Notes under the pieces: generated by a model | What the model was told of the DNA's origin: nothing | The model's database searches: none | What the model saw: only the letters and a program-made list of their open reading frames with translations | Program-made: the position numbers and the translations under genes | Shown: one piece after another, positions 47,030-56,692 of the stretch | Layout of the letters: the number at the start of each line of letters is the position of its first letter | How positions within the stretch are numbered: position 1 is the stretch's first letter | Source: Giesbergeria sp. | GTDB lineage: Bacteria > Pseudomonadota > Gammaproteobacteria > Burkholderiales > Burkholderiaceae_C | Reading direction: 5' to 3' | DNA: 64,000 nucleotides | Assembly: GCF_028686475.1 (NCBI RefSeq) | Contig: NZ_JAQUCA010000004.1 | Span: 76,568-140,567, forward strand

Positions 47030-48363
47030 CAGTTCAATTCCTCTTTGCGGATGCGGGTGATGGCGGCCAACACGGTGGGCAGCTGTTGCATTTGGGCGAT
47101 GGCATCGTTCATGGTGCCTTCGCGCGTGTCGTGTGTCAGGATGATGAGGTCGGTTTGCGTGCTGCCTTCGCCGCCCACTTCGTCGGCTTCGCGTTGCAAC
47201 ATGGCATCAATGCTGATGCCCAATCCGGCCAAAATACCCGTCACTTGGGCCAAGACGCCCGCTTGGTCGGCCACGCGCAGGCGCAGGTAGTAGCTGGTGA
47301 CCACTTCGCTCATGGGCAGCACCGGCAGGCTGTCCATCGCGGCATGGAGGGTGTGCGCTTGGAAGGCCAAGTGCGGCACGCGGTGGTGGGGGTCTGCGGT
47401 GTGCAGGCGGGCAATGTCCACCAAATCGGCAATCACGGCGCTGGCGGTAGGCTCGGAACCCGCTCCCTTGCCGTAGTAGAGCGTCGTGCCCACGGCATCA
47501 CCATTCACCACCACGGCGTTCATCGCACCTTCCACATTGGCAATCAGGCGCTTGGCAGGAACCAATGCCGGATGCACGCGCAGCTCCACGCCCTTGTCGG
47601 TGCGCTTGCTGATGCCCAACAGCTTGATGCGGTAGCCCAGTTGCTCGGCGTATTTGATGTCGGCAGCGCCCAGCTTGGTAATGCCTTCGACATAGGCTTT
47701 GTCAAACTGCACCGGAATACCAAAGGCAATCGCGCTCATCAGCGTGGCTTTGTGCGCGGCATCCACACCTTCAATGTCAAAGGTGGGGTCGGCTTCGGCG
47801 TAGCCCAAGCGTTGCGCTTCTTTCAACACCACGTCAAAGTCCAAACCCTTGTCGCGCATCTCAGACAGAATAAAGTTGGTGGTGCCGTTGATGATGCCCG
47901 CCAGCCATTGGATGCGGTTGGCCGTTAAACCTTCGCGCAGCGCCTTGATGATGGGGATGCCACCGGCCACGGCGGCTTCATAGGCCACCATCACCCCCTT
48001 GGCCGAGGCGGCAGCAAAAATCTCGGTGCCATGCACGGCCAGCAGGGCTTTGTTGGCGGTAACTACATGCTTGCCCGCTGCAATCGCTTCTAACACCAGC
48101 GCCTTGGCAATACCGTAGCCGCCAATCAGCTCGACCACGATGTCGATGTCAGGGTTGGCAATGATGGCGCGGGCATCGCTGACCACCTGTGCGCTTTCGC
48201 CCACCACGCTTTTGGCGCGTTCTACGTCCAAATCGGCCACCATGCTGATTTGGATGCCACAGCCCGCGCGGCGGCTGATTTCTTCTTGGTTGCGTTGCAG
48301 TACGTTAAAAACGCCGCTGCCGACAGTGCCGATGCCCAACAGGCCAACTTGAATGGGTTTCAT
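47029..48363 (-). CDS. hom: homoserine dehydrogenase
   Basis: NAD(P)-dependent reduction of aspartate semialdehyde to homoserine. The dinucleotide motif GLLGIGTVGSGV is at residues 8-19, the catalytic region has GIINGTTNFILSEM and EADPTFDIEGVDAAHK, and a C-terminal ACT domain (about residues 355-440) suggests feedback control by threonine. It has 444 residues. Located between alaA (45 bp upstream) and thrC (overlapping). Confidence 0.96.
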   Translation of the reverse strand: MKPIQVGLLGIGTVGSGVFNVLQRNQEEISRRAGCGIQISMVADLDVERAKSVVGESAQVVSDARAIIANPDIDIVVELIGGYGIAKALVLEAIAAGKHVVTANKALLAVHGTEIFAAASAKGVMVAYEAAVAGGIPIIKALREGLTANRIQWLAGIINGTTNFILSEMRDKGLDFDVVLKEAQRLGYAEADPTFDIEGVDAAHKATLMSAIAFGIPVQFDKAYVEGITKLGAADIKYAEQLGYRIKLLGISKRTDKGVELRVHPALVPAKRLIANVEGAMNAVVVNGDAVGTTLYYGKGAGSEPTASAVIADLVDIARLHTADPHHRVPHLAFQAHTLHAAMDSLPVLPMSEVVTSYYLRLRVADQAGVLAQVTGILAGLGISIDAMLQREADEVGGEGSTQTDLIILTHDTREGTMNDAIAQMQQLPTVLAAITRIRKEELN

Positions 48364-48408
48364 AAAGATGCTTGGATAGATAGAGGAAAAATGGAAGATG
48401 CCAACGCC

Positions 48409-49638
48409 TCAGGCGGTGCCGTGGCGCTTGCGGTATTGTTCTAAGAACTTGGCGACACGGCCAATGGCTTCGCGCAGGTCGGCCTCGTGCGGCAAAAAGA
48501 CGATGCGGAAGTGGTCGGGGTGCGGCCAGTTAAAGCCTGTGCCTTGCACCAACATCACTTTGGTTTCTTGCAGCAACTCTAAGAAGAATTGCTGGTCGTC
48601 TGCAATGGGGTAAACCGCTGGGTCGAGGCGCGGAAACATGTACAGCGCCGCCTGGGGCTTGACACACGTCACGCCCGGAATGGCGCTAATCAACGCATGG
48701 GCCAAATCGCGTTGCTTACGCAGGCGGCCCCCCTCGCAGACCAAATCGTTGATGCTTTGGTAGCCGCCCAACGCCGTCTGAATGGCCCATTGGCCCGGCA
48801 CGTTGGCACACAGGCGCATATTGGAGAGCATGTTCAGGCCCTCGATGTAGTCTTTGGCGGCTTTTTTATCGCCCGAGACCACCAACCAGCCCGCGCGGTA
48901 GCCGCAGGAACGGTAACTCTTGGACAAGGAATTGAACGTGAGCGTGAGTACATCTTCGCTCAGTCTGGCCAGCGGCGTGTGTTGGATGCCGTCGTACAGC
49001 ACCTTGTCATAGACCTCATCGGCAAAAATCACCAAATTGTGTTCACGCGCAATCGCAATAATGCCCTTGAGCAGCGCGTCGGAATACAGTGCGCCGGTGG
49101 GGTTGTTGGGGTTAATCACCACAATGCCCTTGGTGCGCGGCGTGACTTTGGCGCGAATATCGTCCAGATTGGGCATCCAGCCGTTGTCCTCGTCGCACAA
49201 ATAATGCACCGGCGTGCCACCCGATAAGCTGGCGCAAGCCGTCCAGAGGGGATAGTCGGGGGCAGGCAGCAGCAGTTCGTCGCCGCTATCGAGCAGCGCG
49301 TTGGTGGCCATCGCAATCAGCTCAGAAGCCCCATTGCCCAAGTAGATGTCTTCTAGCGTGACACCTTTGATGCCTTGTTTTTGCGTCTCGTGCATCACCG
49401 CTTTGCGCGCGGCAAAAATGCCCTTGCTGTCGGAGTAACCTGCCGAGTTGGGCAAGTTGCGAATCATGTCTTGCTGGATTTCTTCGGGCGCATCAAAACC
49501 GAACACGGCCAAATTGCCGATGTTGAGTTTGATGATTTTGTGGCCGTCTTCTTCCATCTGCTTGGCCGCGTCCATGATGGGGCCTCGGATGTCATAACAG
49601 ACGTTGGCGAGTTTGGCAGATTTGCGTATCGGTTTCAT
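48409..49638 (-). CDS. alaA: alanine-type PLP aminotransferase (AlaA/YfbQ-like)
   Basis: Class I aminotransferase of 409 residues, with start ATG 49638 (MKPIRKSAKLANVCYDIRG). The PLP lysine is in TFNSLSKSYRSCGYRAGWLV. Other family parts are LNIGNLAVFGFDAPEEI, YSDSKGIFAARKAVM, IYLGNGASELI and INPNNPTGALYSDALL. It is close to E. coli AlaA (glutamate-pyruvate transaminase). In front of hom and thrC it may help supply amino groups. It is divergent from the next gene across 85 bp. Confidence 0.9.
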   Translation of the reverse strand: MKPIRKSAKLANVCYDIRGPIMDAAKQMEEDGHKIIKLNIGNLAVFGFDAPEEIQQDMIRNLPNSAGYSDSKGIFAARKAVMHETQKQGIKGVTLEDIYLGNGASELIAMATNALLDSGDELLLPAPDYPLWTACASLSGGTPVHYLCDEDNGWMPNLDDIRAKVTPRTKGIVVINPNNPTGALYSDALLKGIIAIAREHNLVIFADEVYDKVLYDGIQHTPLARLSEDVLTLTFNSLSKSYRSCGYRAGWLVVSGDKKAAKDYIEGLNMLSNMRLCANVPGQWAIQTALGGYQSINDLVCEGGRLRKQRDLAHALISAIPGVTCVKPQAALYMFPRLDPAVYPIADDQQFFLELLQETKVMLVQGTGFNWPHPDHFRIVFLPHEADLREAIGRVAKFLEQYRKRHGTA

Positions 49639-49723
49639 GGCAGGCAAGGGCAGCAGGGCGAAACCTATAATTTGACCACAGTTCCGCCGTCTCTTGCTAC
49701 GCTCAACGCCACACCCACACACC

Positions 49724-50098
49724 ATGAAATTTCAGCCCGACCGCCAAGATATTTACAGCATCACTGGCTATGGCCCCGGCTGGATTGCCGTCGGGCCAGA
49801 CAAGGTGCATTCCAGCTTAATTTTGGGCGCGCGTGGCCTGCGCTTGCCGTGGGATTGCGCCCGCTTTGAAGACCTGACTGCCGCCCATTTTGCCCCGCTG
49901 TTTGGGCTGGAGGCCGAGTTAATTTTGTTTGGCAGCGGCACGCGCAACCGCTTTGTGCCCCCGGCGTGGTTGCAGCCGCTGATGGCCAAGCGCATCGGGC
50001 TAGAAACGATGGACACCCAAGCCGCTTGCCGCACCTACAACATCTTGGCGGGTGAGGGGCGCAATGTGGTGGCAGCGCTGTTGCTAGAGAGCGACTAA
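49724..50098 (+). CDS. Mth938-like domain protein (DUF498/NDUFAF3-type)
   Basis: A 124-residue single-domain protein with ITGYGPGWIAVGPDKVHSSL, LILFGSGTRNRF and ETMDTQAACRTYNILAGEGRNV, which are Mth938-fold signatures. Mitochondrial homologues assist complex I assembly; the bacterial role is not known. I chose ATG 49724 (MKFQPDRQDIY). prxQ follows after about 116 bp. Confidence 0.88.
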   Translation: MKFQPDRQDIYSITGYGPGWIAVGPDKVHSSLILGARGLRLPWDCARFEDLTAAHFAPLFGLEAELILFGSGTRNRFVPPAWLQPLMAKRIGLETMDTQAACRTYNILAGEGRNVVAALLLESD

Positions 50099-50214
50099 AA
50101 CAGGCCAAAAACGGTTTCGGGGTAAAATGCCGGGTTGCGGCCAGAGGCAATCCAGAACAACACCTCCGTTCCTCCGGCTTCCAACGACCACACCCCCGAG
50201 AGACTGCAGTTTAT

Positions 50215-50700
50215 ATGGCGATCGTTGTCAACAAGCCCCTCCCCGAATTTGAAGCCAACGCCACCGGTGGCATCAAGGTGACCAACACCTCGCACCACGG
50301 GCAGGTGATGGTGCTGTATTTTTACCCCAAAGACAACACGCCCGGCTGCACCACCGAAGCGATGCAGTTCCGCGATCTGTATAAAAACTTTGTCAAAGCC
50401 GGTGCAGCAGTGTTTGGTGTCTCGCGCGACAACATGAAGTCGCACGACGAGTTTAAAGAAAAGCTAGAACTGCCCTTCGAGCTGATTGCCGACACCGAAG
50501 AAAAAATGTGCCACATGTTCGGCGTGGTCAAAAACAAAATCATGTATGGCAAGAAGGTCAAGGGCATTGAGCGCAGCACCTTCCTCATCAACGAAGAAGG
50601 CATCTTGACGCACGAGTGGCGCGGCCTGAAAGTGCCCGGCCATGTCGAAGAAGTGCTCAAGGCGGTTAAATCGCTCAAAGCACTTAAAAAAGCCGCCTGA
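50215..50700 (+). CDS. bcp: thioredoxin-dependent thiol peroxidase PrxQ/Bcp
   Basis: Peroxiredoxin that reduces peroxides with electrons from thioredoxin. It has 161 residues. The peroxidatic Cys45 is in the motif YPKDNTPGCTTEAM. The residue five places later, the resolving Cys in E. coli Bcp, is Met here. The only other Cys is Cys99 in EEKMCHMFGV, so the mechanism may be 1-Cys or use Cys99. A TAAAAT near 50123 could be its -10. A terminator follows. Confidence 0.93.
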   Translation: MAIVVNKPLPEFEANATGGIKVTNTSHHGQVMVLYFYPKDNTPGCTTEAMQFRDLYKNFVKAGAAVFGVSRDNMKSHDEFKEKLELPFELIADTEEKMCHMFGVVKNKIMYGKKVKGIERSTFLINEEGILTHEWRGLKVPGHVEEVLKAVKSLKALKKAA

Positions 50701-50772
50701 TTGCTTTGCCATCGCTGGCGTGCATAATGGGTCGATGCCGCTGAAATCCGCGAAGCTCTTTTCTTGACCACC

Positions 50773-50802
50773 AAGCCGCCTGGGTTTCCCGGCGGCTTTT
50801 TG
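50773..50802 (+). terminator. intrinsic terminator of prxQ
   Basis: AAGCCGCC (50773-50780) pairs with GGCGGCTT (50791-50798), with an inner GGG/CCC extension, and runs into TTTTT. It lies about 72 bp after the prxQ stop and 34 bp before the PhoH gene start. Confidence 0.85.
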
Positions 50803-50835
50803 CTTTCTGAACTTGCCTGTTTGAGGTCTTTGCCC

Positions 50836-52689
50836 ATGCCACCCTTGCCCCCTGCCCCCACGCGGCGTGCCGCCCAACTGCCCCCCGAGGCATTTAAGTC
50901 CAGCACGCGCAAAGCCACCCGTGCCAGCCCAAGCGCCGAGCCTGACGAAGCGGCCTTGCCTGCCACGGCTGTCGCCAGTGCCTTAGCGGATAGCGCCGTG
51001 GCCACACCTGCTGCACGCAAAACCGGCCGCCGTCAGGTGTCGGCGCAAAGCACCAGCACCAGCCCTGCACGCACCAGCCGTCGCAGCGCGCAAACCGCTG
51101 CCTTGGTACAAGCCCCAGTGGCGACCTTGAGCGCAACGCCAGAAGCCATTTTGGCGACAGCGCCAGCCCTGAGCGCCGTGCCAGTAGTCGCCACCGCCAC
51201 CGCTCCAGCCAGTAGCAGTCCCCCCCCTGCCGCAGAGGCTAAGGCACCAGAAAGCCGCCGCCAGCGCAGCCGTAGCCGCAAGGCAGCCAACAGCAGCGGG
51301 CCGACCAAGCTGTTTGTGTTGGATACCAATGTGCTGCTGCACGACCCCACCAGCTTGTTCCGCTTTGAAGAGCATGACATCTACCTGCCGATGATTGTGC
51401 TGGAGGAGCTGGACGCGCACAAAAAGGGCATGACCGAAGTGGCGCGCAATGGCCGCCAAGTCAGCCGCTCTTTAGACGGGCTGGCCGCTGCCCAAGGCGC
51501 CGACATTGGCCAAGGGCTCAAATTGGACTCTACCGGCCAACGTGCGGCCACTGGGCATTTGTATTTCCAGACCTCGGCTTTGGACTACCAACTGCCCACC
51601 AGTTTGCCCCAAGGCAAGGCCGATAACCAAATTTTGGGCGTGGTCGAGGCATTACGCAAACAATATGCACCGCGCGAGGTGGTGTTGGTGTCCAAAGACA
51701 TCAATATGCGCGTCAAAGCGCGCGCGCTGGGCTTGCCCGCCGAAGATTACCAAAACGATAAAGCGCTGGACGATGACGATCTGCTCTACTCCGGCGCACT
51801 GGCTTTGCCAGCCGACTTCTGGAGTCGCCACGGCAAGGCGATAGAAAGTTGGCAAAGCGGCCCCAATACCTTCTACCGCATCAGCGGCCCGATCGTGGCA
51901 CAGCTGATGATCAACCAGTTCGTCTATTTTGAGGCCCCCGGCGAACCCAGCTTGTACGCGCGCGTCACGGAAATTCGCGACAAAACCGCCGTCTTGCGTA
52001 CCCTGAAAGACTATGCCCACGCTAAAAATGCCGTTTGGGGTGTCAACAGCCGCAACCGCGAACAGAACTTCGCCCTCAATTTGCTAATGGACCCCGAGAT
52101 TGACTTGGTCACACTCACCGGCACCGCAGGCACGGGCAAAACACTGATGGCCTTGGCCGCTGGCCTCACCCAAGTGCTGGACGAGCGCCGTTACACCGAA
52201 ATCATCATGACGCGCGCCACCGTGAGCGTGGGCGAAGACATTGGATTTTTGCCCGGCACCGAAGAAGAAAAAATGGGGCCGTGGATGGGCGCTTTGGACG
52301 ACAACCTAGAGTTTTTGGCCAAGGGCGAAGGCGGCAACCCCGGCGAATGGGGCCGTGCTGCCACCAACGAGCTGATTCGCAGCCGCATCAAAATCAAGAG
52401 CATGAACTTTATGCGCGGGCGCACGTTCATGAACAAGTACGTCATCATCGACGAAGCGCAAAACCTGACCCCCAAGCAACTCAAGACCCTGATTACCCGC
52501 GCTGGGCCGGGCACCAAAATTGTCTGCATGGGCAATTTGGCACAGATCGACACCCCCTACCTGACCGAAGGTTCTTCGGGCCTGACCTTTACGGTCGATC
52601 GCTTTAAGGGTTGGCCGCACAGCGGCCATATCACCTTAGCGCGCGGTGAGCGCTCACGCTTGGCCGATTTTGCCAGCGACGTGCTGTAG
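50836..52689 (+). CDS. phoH: PIN domain-PhoH family ATPase (YlaK-like)
   Basis: A 617-residue protein. About residues 1-155 are Ala/Pro/Ser-rich and low complexity. A PIN nuclease-like domain follows (FVLDTNVLLHDPTSLFRF, then VLEELDAHKKGM), with the acidic residues in place. The C-terminal PhoH ATPase domain has Walker A GTAGTGKTLMALAAG and Walker B YVIIDEAQN. PIN-PhoH proteins are reported to be RNA helicase/nucleases. ATG 50836 has GAGG nine bases upstream; TTG 50764 would lie in the terminator and is rejected. Confidence 0.9.
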   Translation: MPPLPPAPTRRAAQLPPEAFKSSTRKATRASPSAEPDEAALPATAVASALADSAVATPAARKTGRRQVSAQSTSTSPARTSRRSAQTAALVQAPVATLSATPEAILATAPALSAVPVVATATAPASSSPPPAAEAKAPESRRQRSRSRKAANSSGPTKLFVLDTNVLLHDPTSLFRFEEHDIYLPMIVLEELDAHKKGMTEVARNGRQVSRSLDGLAAAQGADIGQGLKLDSTGQRAATGHLYFQTSALDYQLPTSLPQGKADNQILGVVEALRKQYAPREVVLVSKDINMRVKARALGLPAEDYQNDKALDDDDLLYSGALALPADFWSRHGKAIESWQSGPNTFYRISGPIVAQLMINQFVYFEAPGEPSLYARVTEIRDKTAVLRTLKDYAHAKNAVWGVNSRNREQNFALNLLMDPEIDLVTLTGTAGTGKTLMALAAGLTQVLDERRYTEIIMTRATVSVGEDIGFLPGTEEEKMGPWMGALDDNLEFLAKGEGGNPGEWGRAATNELIRSRIKIKSMNFMRGRTFMNKYVIIDEAQNLTPKQLKTLITRAGPGTKIVCMGNLAQIDTPYLTEGSSGLTFTVDRFKGWPHSGHITLARGERSRLADFASDVL

Positions 52690-52715
52690 CCAGCCTGTTC
52701 CCCCCCTCCTCCATC

Positions 52716-52744
52716 AAGGCGCACAAGGTTGCGCCTTTTTTTTG
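52716..52744 (+). terminator. intrinsic terminator of the PhoH gene
   Basis: AAGGCGCA (52716-52723) pairs with TGCGCCTT (52730-52737), followed by eight or more T. It lies 27 bp after the stop codon. Confidence 0.88.
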
Positions 52745-53027
52745 TGCTTTTTTTGCGCGGCGGTACGCAACCACCACGTTGCAGGATAGCGTCCATTTGC
52801 CGTGCGATAGGCACCCGTTGCCAGCAACATAGCGACAGCGCATGTAACAGCTGACAAGCTGGGCGTAAAACCAGCTATCTTCTTGGATAAATGCGGCTAT
52901 TTGCTGGCATTTAACATCATCTGTTTTCATCTGTTTATTTTTCGCCCAAAGGTAGTAACTGAGCAGCAATGCTGCCTAGAATCGCGTTCCACGGCAGAAA
53001 CCACTGCCGCCACCCCGGAGAACTTCT
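52745..53027. other. non-coding leader region upstream of bioB
   Basis: The 283 bp contain no convincing gene on either strand. The sequence is A/T-rich near 52900-52960, where a bioB promoter could lie. I looked for a clear BirA-type or BioQ-type operator and did not find one. Confidence 0.5.
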
Positions 53028-54062
53028 ATGGCATCAGCAATACAGCCCGTGCATCTTTACCGCCCAGCAGCGCAAGCATCCAACGCACCAGAGCCAGCCT
53101 CGGCATGGAGCATCGAGCAGATACAGCAATTGCTGGATTTGCCGTTCCATGAACTGATGTGGCAAGCGCAACAGGTACACCGCGCCCATTGGCCCGCTGG
53201 CGAGGTCGAATTGGCCACCTTGCTCTCGGTAAAAACCGGCGGTTGCCCAGAAAACTGCGGTTACTGTCCGCAGTCCGCTGAGTTTGATACCGGAGTCACG
53301 GCAGAAAAGCTGATGTCGCCCGAAGAAGTCCGCGCCGCCGCCTTGGCAGCGCGCGAAGCCGGAGCCACGCGCTTTTGCATGGGTGCCGCTTGGCGCGCCC
53401 CGAAAGACCGGGACATCGAAAAAATGGCCACGCTGATTCGCACCGTGAAAGATTTGGGCTTGCAATCCTGCGCCACACTGGGCATGTTGCAACCGACACA
53501 GGCCCAAGCCCTGAAAGCAGCGGGTTTGGATTACTACAACCACAATCTGGACACGGCCCCAGAGTATTACGCCGATGTGGTGTCAACCCGTGCTTACCAA
53601 GAGCGGCTCGATACGTTGGCCGCCGTGCGCCAAGCGGGCATTAGCGTGTGTTGTGGTGGCATTGTGGGCATGGGCGAGACCCCAGTGCATCGGGCCGGAC
53701 TGATTGCCCAATTGGCCAACCTCAACCCTTACCCAGAATCGGTGCCCATCAACAGCTTGGTGGCCGTGCCGGGCACGCCGTTGGCCGACAGCGCGCCGAT
53801 AGACCCGTTCGATTTTGTGCGCGTGATTGCCGTATGCCGCATCACCATGCCAGGCGCACGGGTGCGCTTGTCGGCGGGGCGCAAGCAGTTGGGCGATGCG
53901 GTGCAAGCACTGTGCTTTTTGGCTGGTGCCAATTCCATTTTTTATGGCGACAAACTGCTGGTGACCGGCAACCCCGAAGCCAGTGACGATGCCGCGCTGC
54001 TGGCCAAACTGGGCTTGCACGGCAAGGCAGTGCCAGCACCCCAGCCCACCGGAGCCGCGTGA
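53028..54062 (+). CDS. bioB: biotin synthase
   Basis: Radical SAM enzyme that inserts sulfur into dethiobiotin. The 4Fe-4S cluster motif C-x3-C-x2-C is CPENCGYC near residue 68. [29 protein letters not shown] and [10 protein letters not shown] are family segments, and [14 protein letters not shown] carries the conserved Arg of the 2Fe-2S site. Length is 344 residues; the N-terminal ~25 residues are less conserved. GGAG precedes the ATG. No other bio gene is nearby. Confidence 0.96.
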   Translation: MASAIQPVHLYRPAAQASNAPEPASAWSIEQIQQLLDLPFHELMWQAQQVHRAHWPAGEVELATLLSVKTGGCPENCGYCPQSAEFDTGVTAEKLMSPEEVRAAALAAREAGATRFCMGAAWRAPKDRDIEKMATLIRTVKDLGLQSCATLGMLQPTQAQALKAAGLDYYNHNLDTAPEYYADVVSTRAYQERLDTLAAVRQAGISVCCGGIVGMGETPVHRAGLIAQLANLNPYPESVPINSLVAVPGTPLADSAPIDPFDFVRVIAVCRITMPGARVRLSAGRKQLGDAVQALCFLAGANSIFYGDKLLVTGNPEASDDAALLAKLGLHGKAVPAPQPTGAA

Positions 54063-54080
54063 GTTTGGTGTGTGCCTTGT

Positions 54081-55847
54081 TTAGGGTTGGGGCGTAGCGG
54101 CGACCACTTCATCCAAGGTGGTCATGCCTTGGGCCACGCGCAAGGCGCCAGCCATACGCAGGGGGCGCATACCGTCTTGCACCGCTTGGCGGCGCAAAGC
54201 GTCAATAGATGGCTCGGCAGTGATGCCCGCTTTAAGGGTGTCGCTCAGGGTGAGCAGCTCGTACAGGCCCATGCGGCCTCTAAAACCCGTCATGCGGCAA
54301 TCAATGCAGCCTACTGGTTTATAAGGCTGATAGCCCCCCGAGAGTTTCCAAGGCTTGATGGCATCGGTCAGGACTTGCAATGGGGCTTCGGGGTCGGGGC
54401 GCTTGCACTGTGGGCACAGGGTACGCACCAAGCGCTGCGCCAAAATGCCCAGCAAGGTGGCTTGCAGCAGATAGGCCGGAATGCCCAGTTCTAACATGCG
54501 CGTGATAGCGCTGGGGGCATCGTTGGTGTGCAAGGTGCTAAATACCAAGTGCCCCGTCAATGCGGCTTGCACCGCCATTTCGGCGGTTTCGAGGTCGCGG
54601 ATTTCGCCCACCATGATGATGTCGGGGTCTTGGCGCATCAGGGCGCGCACGCCTTCGGCAAAACTAAAATCGAGTTGCGGTTGCACCTGAGTTTGGTTGA
54701 AGCTCGGCTCAATCATTTCGATGGGGTCTTCGACCGTACTGACGTTGACCTCTTCGGTCGCCACGCGCTTGAGGGTGGAATACAACGTGGTGGTTTTGCC
54801 GGAACCGGTGGGGCCAGTCACCAAAATGATGCCGTGCGGACGCGCAATCAGGGTCTCCCAACGTTGGGCATCGTGTGGGGCAAAGCCCAAGGCATCCAAG
54901 TTTTTCACGGCGGTGTCGGGGTCAAAAATCCGCATCACCATTTTTTCGCCAAAGGCGGTGGGCAGGGTGGACAGGCGCATTTCCACTTCATCGCCACGTT
55001 GGTTGCGCGTTTTGATACGGCCATCTTGCGGACGGCGTTTTTCGACCACGTCCATGCGCCCGAGCAACTTGACGCGCGCCACCATCGCACTCATCACGCC
55101 GGGCGGCATTTGATAGACTGGGTGCAACACGCCATCAATCCGAAAGCGAATCACACCCTGTTCGCGCCGAGGCTCTAAGTGGATGTCGCTGGCGCGCTGG
55201 TCAAAGGCGTATTGCCACAACCAATCCACCACCTTGACCACGCCTTGGTCATTGGCATCGAGTTGTTTGTTGCTGCGCCCCAGCTCGACCAACTGTTCAA
55301 AGTTGCTGCTGCTGCCACCGCCGGTTTTTTGCGCGGCACGCACCGATTTGGCCAAAGCAAAAAATTCTGCGGTGTAACGCTGGATTTCTTGTGGATTGGT
55401 CAGTACGCGGCGCACACTGCGCTTGCTTTGGCGCTCTACTTCGGCCACCCAATCGCTGATAAACGGCTCTGCCGTGGCAACCACGACTTCGCTGCCACTG
55501 ACCTGCACCGGCAACACTTTGTGGCGCTCGGCATAGTTGGCGCTCATGGTGTCGGCCACCTTGCCCACATCGACCCGCAGCGGGTCAATGCGTAGGTAGG
55601 GCAGCCCCACGCGCTGGGCCACGTATTCGGTCAGGGTTTCTACATCCAGCAGTTTGCCATCACTGACGCGCGTCATGGCGACGCTGGCCAAGCGTACCAG
55701 CGGATGCTGGCTGCTTTCGGCTTGCGAGCAGCGCGCGATGGTGCGTTGGGCTTCTTCGGCAGAAATGATGCTATCGGCGCGCAACCATTGCACAATTTGG
55801 CGCCATTGCAGCGGGCCAACCGGGAGTTCGGTTTCGGGCAGGTGCAT
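54081..55847 (-). CDS. GspE/PilB-family type II secretion or pilus assembly ATPase
   Basis: A 588-residue hexameric ATPase. An N-terminal MshEN/T2SSE-N-like domain (about residues 10-180) is followed by the catalytic core with Walker A GPTGSGKTTTLYSTL, the Asp box VEDPIEMIEPSFNQTQVQ and Walker B IIMVGEIRDLETAE. The zinc-binding Cys pairs CPQC and CIDC are both present. No other secretion or pilus gene is beside it, so its machine is encoded elsewhere. Start chosen at ATG 55847 (MHLPETELP); longer frames run into the next gene. Confidence 0.9.
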   Translation of the reverse strand: MHLPETELPVGPLQWRQIVQWLRADSIISAEEAQRTIARCSQAESSQHPLVRLASVAMTRVSDGKLLDVETLTEYVAQRVGLPYLRIDPLRVDVGKVADTMSANYAERHKVLPVQVSGSEVVVATAEPFISDWVAEVERQSKRSVRRVLTNPQEIQRYTAEFFALAKSVRAAQKTGGGSSSNFEQLVELGRSNKQLDANDQGVVKVVDWLWQYAFDQRASDIHLEPRREQGVIRFRIDGVLHPVYQMPPGVMSAMVARVKLLGRMDVVEKRRPQDGRIKTRNQRGDEVEMRLSTLPTAFGEKMVMRIFDPDTAVKNLDALGFAPHDAQRWETLIARPHGIILVTGPTGSGKTTTLYSTLKRVATEEVNVSTVEDPIEMIEPSFNQTQVQPQLDFSFAEGVRALMRQDPDIIMVGEIRDLETAEMAVQAALTGHLVFSTLHTNDAPSAITRMLELGIPAYLLQATLLGILAQRLVRTLCPQCKRPDPEAPLQVLTDAIKPWKLSGGYQPYKPVGCIDCRMTGFRGRMGLYELLTLSDTLKAGITAEPSIDALRRQAVQDGMRPLRMAGALRVAQGMTTLDEVVAATPQP

Positions 55848-55851
55848 GGTT

Positions 55852-56622
55852 TTAAGCCCGAATGGGTTTGAAACTACGTACCCATTTGCGCGTCGGGATG
55901 TCCCAGCGCGCCTGCACCGCATCGCAACGGGCCAGCAATTCGCCGCGCTTAAACCGGCTGGCGGTGCGCTGGGCTAACACGATGGTGTTGCCCTCGCGCG
56001 TGGGTTTGAAAGACCAAACCGCATCTTCGCCAAAAGCGGTAGCGATTTTTTCTAGGCTTTGCTCAAAACTGGCACCACGGCCAAACAGGTTCACGGTCAT
56101 GCAGCCGTCTTCGGTCAGTAGGGCGCGGCAATCGGCATAGAACTCGGTGCTGTCAAGCACCGGGGCGGCGGCGTTGTCATCGTACAAATCAACCGCTAAA
56201 GCATCGACGGTGCCGGTCCATTCATCGCGGCGGATTTCTTCGCCCGCATCGGCCAGCACCACGCGCAGCATCGGGCCATCCGGGGGCAGCTTGAACCAAG
56301 CGCGGCACACGGCCAAGACCTGCGGATTGAGTTCGACCGCCGTGGCGCACATACGCAGCTTTTTGTGGCAAAACTTGGTAATCGCCCCAGCGCCCAAGCC
56401 CAATTGCATGGCATGGCGGCCAGCCACCGTGGCTGGCTCCATGAACAGCAGCCAAGCCATCATGCGCTGCACATATTCCAGCTCCAACTCAAACGGCTCT
56501 TTGATACGCATGGAGCCTTGAATCCAAGGCGTGCCCAGGTGCAGGTGGCGCACCTCGCCGTCGTCTGAGACACTGACATCAGGCAAGCTGCTAGGGGTAG
56601 ATTTAGTTTTAAGGCGGGCCAT
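55852..56622 (-). CDS. spermidine synthase-like methyltransferase-fold protein
   Basis: A 256-residue protein with a Rossmann-type fold: GRHAMQLGLGAGAITKFCH resembles the SAM motif I, TAVELNPQVLAVCRAWF motif II and DALAVDLYDDNA the post-I acidic loop. It looks like the polyamine aminopropyltransferase family but lacks clear putrescine-site residues, so its substrate is uncertain. The ATG at 56622 (MARLKTKST) is preferred; the frame continues to 56700. It ends 4 bp before the GspE-like gene. Confidence 0.78.
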   Translation of the reverse strand: MARLKTKSTPSSLPDVSVSDDGEVRHLHLGTPWIQGSMRIKEPFELELEYVQRMMAWLLFMEPATVAGRHAMQLGLGAGAITKFCHKKLRMCATAVELNPQVLAVCRAWFKLPPDGPMLRVVLADAGEEIRRDEWTGTVDALAVDLYDDNAAAPVLDSTEFYADCRALLTEDGCMTVNLFGRGASFEQSLEKIATAFGEDAVWSFKPTREGNTIVLAQRTASRFKRGELLARCDAVQARWDIPTRKWVRSFKPIRA

Positions 56623-56692
56623 CAGCGCACTCTGAAAGAAACAAAAAGAAAAGAGACGGCCCATCAGCCGCTTAATCCGGTGTTGGTATAGC

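Noticed and set aside
52883-53152. Short frame upstream of and overlapping bioB
   Set aside because: It overlaps the bioB start in another frame and has no similarity or ribosome-binding site.
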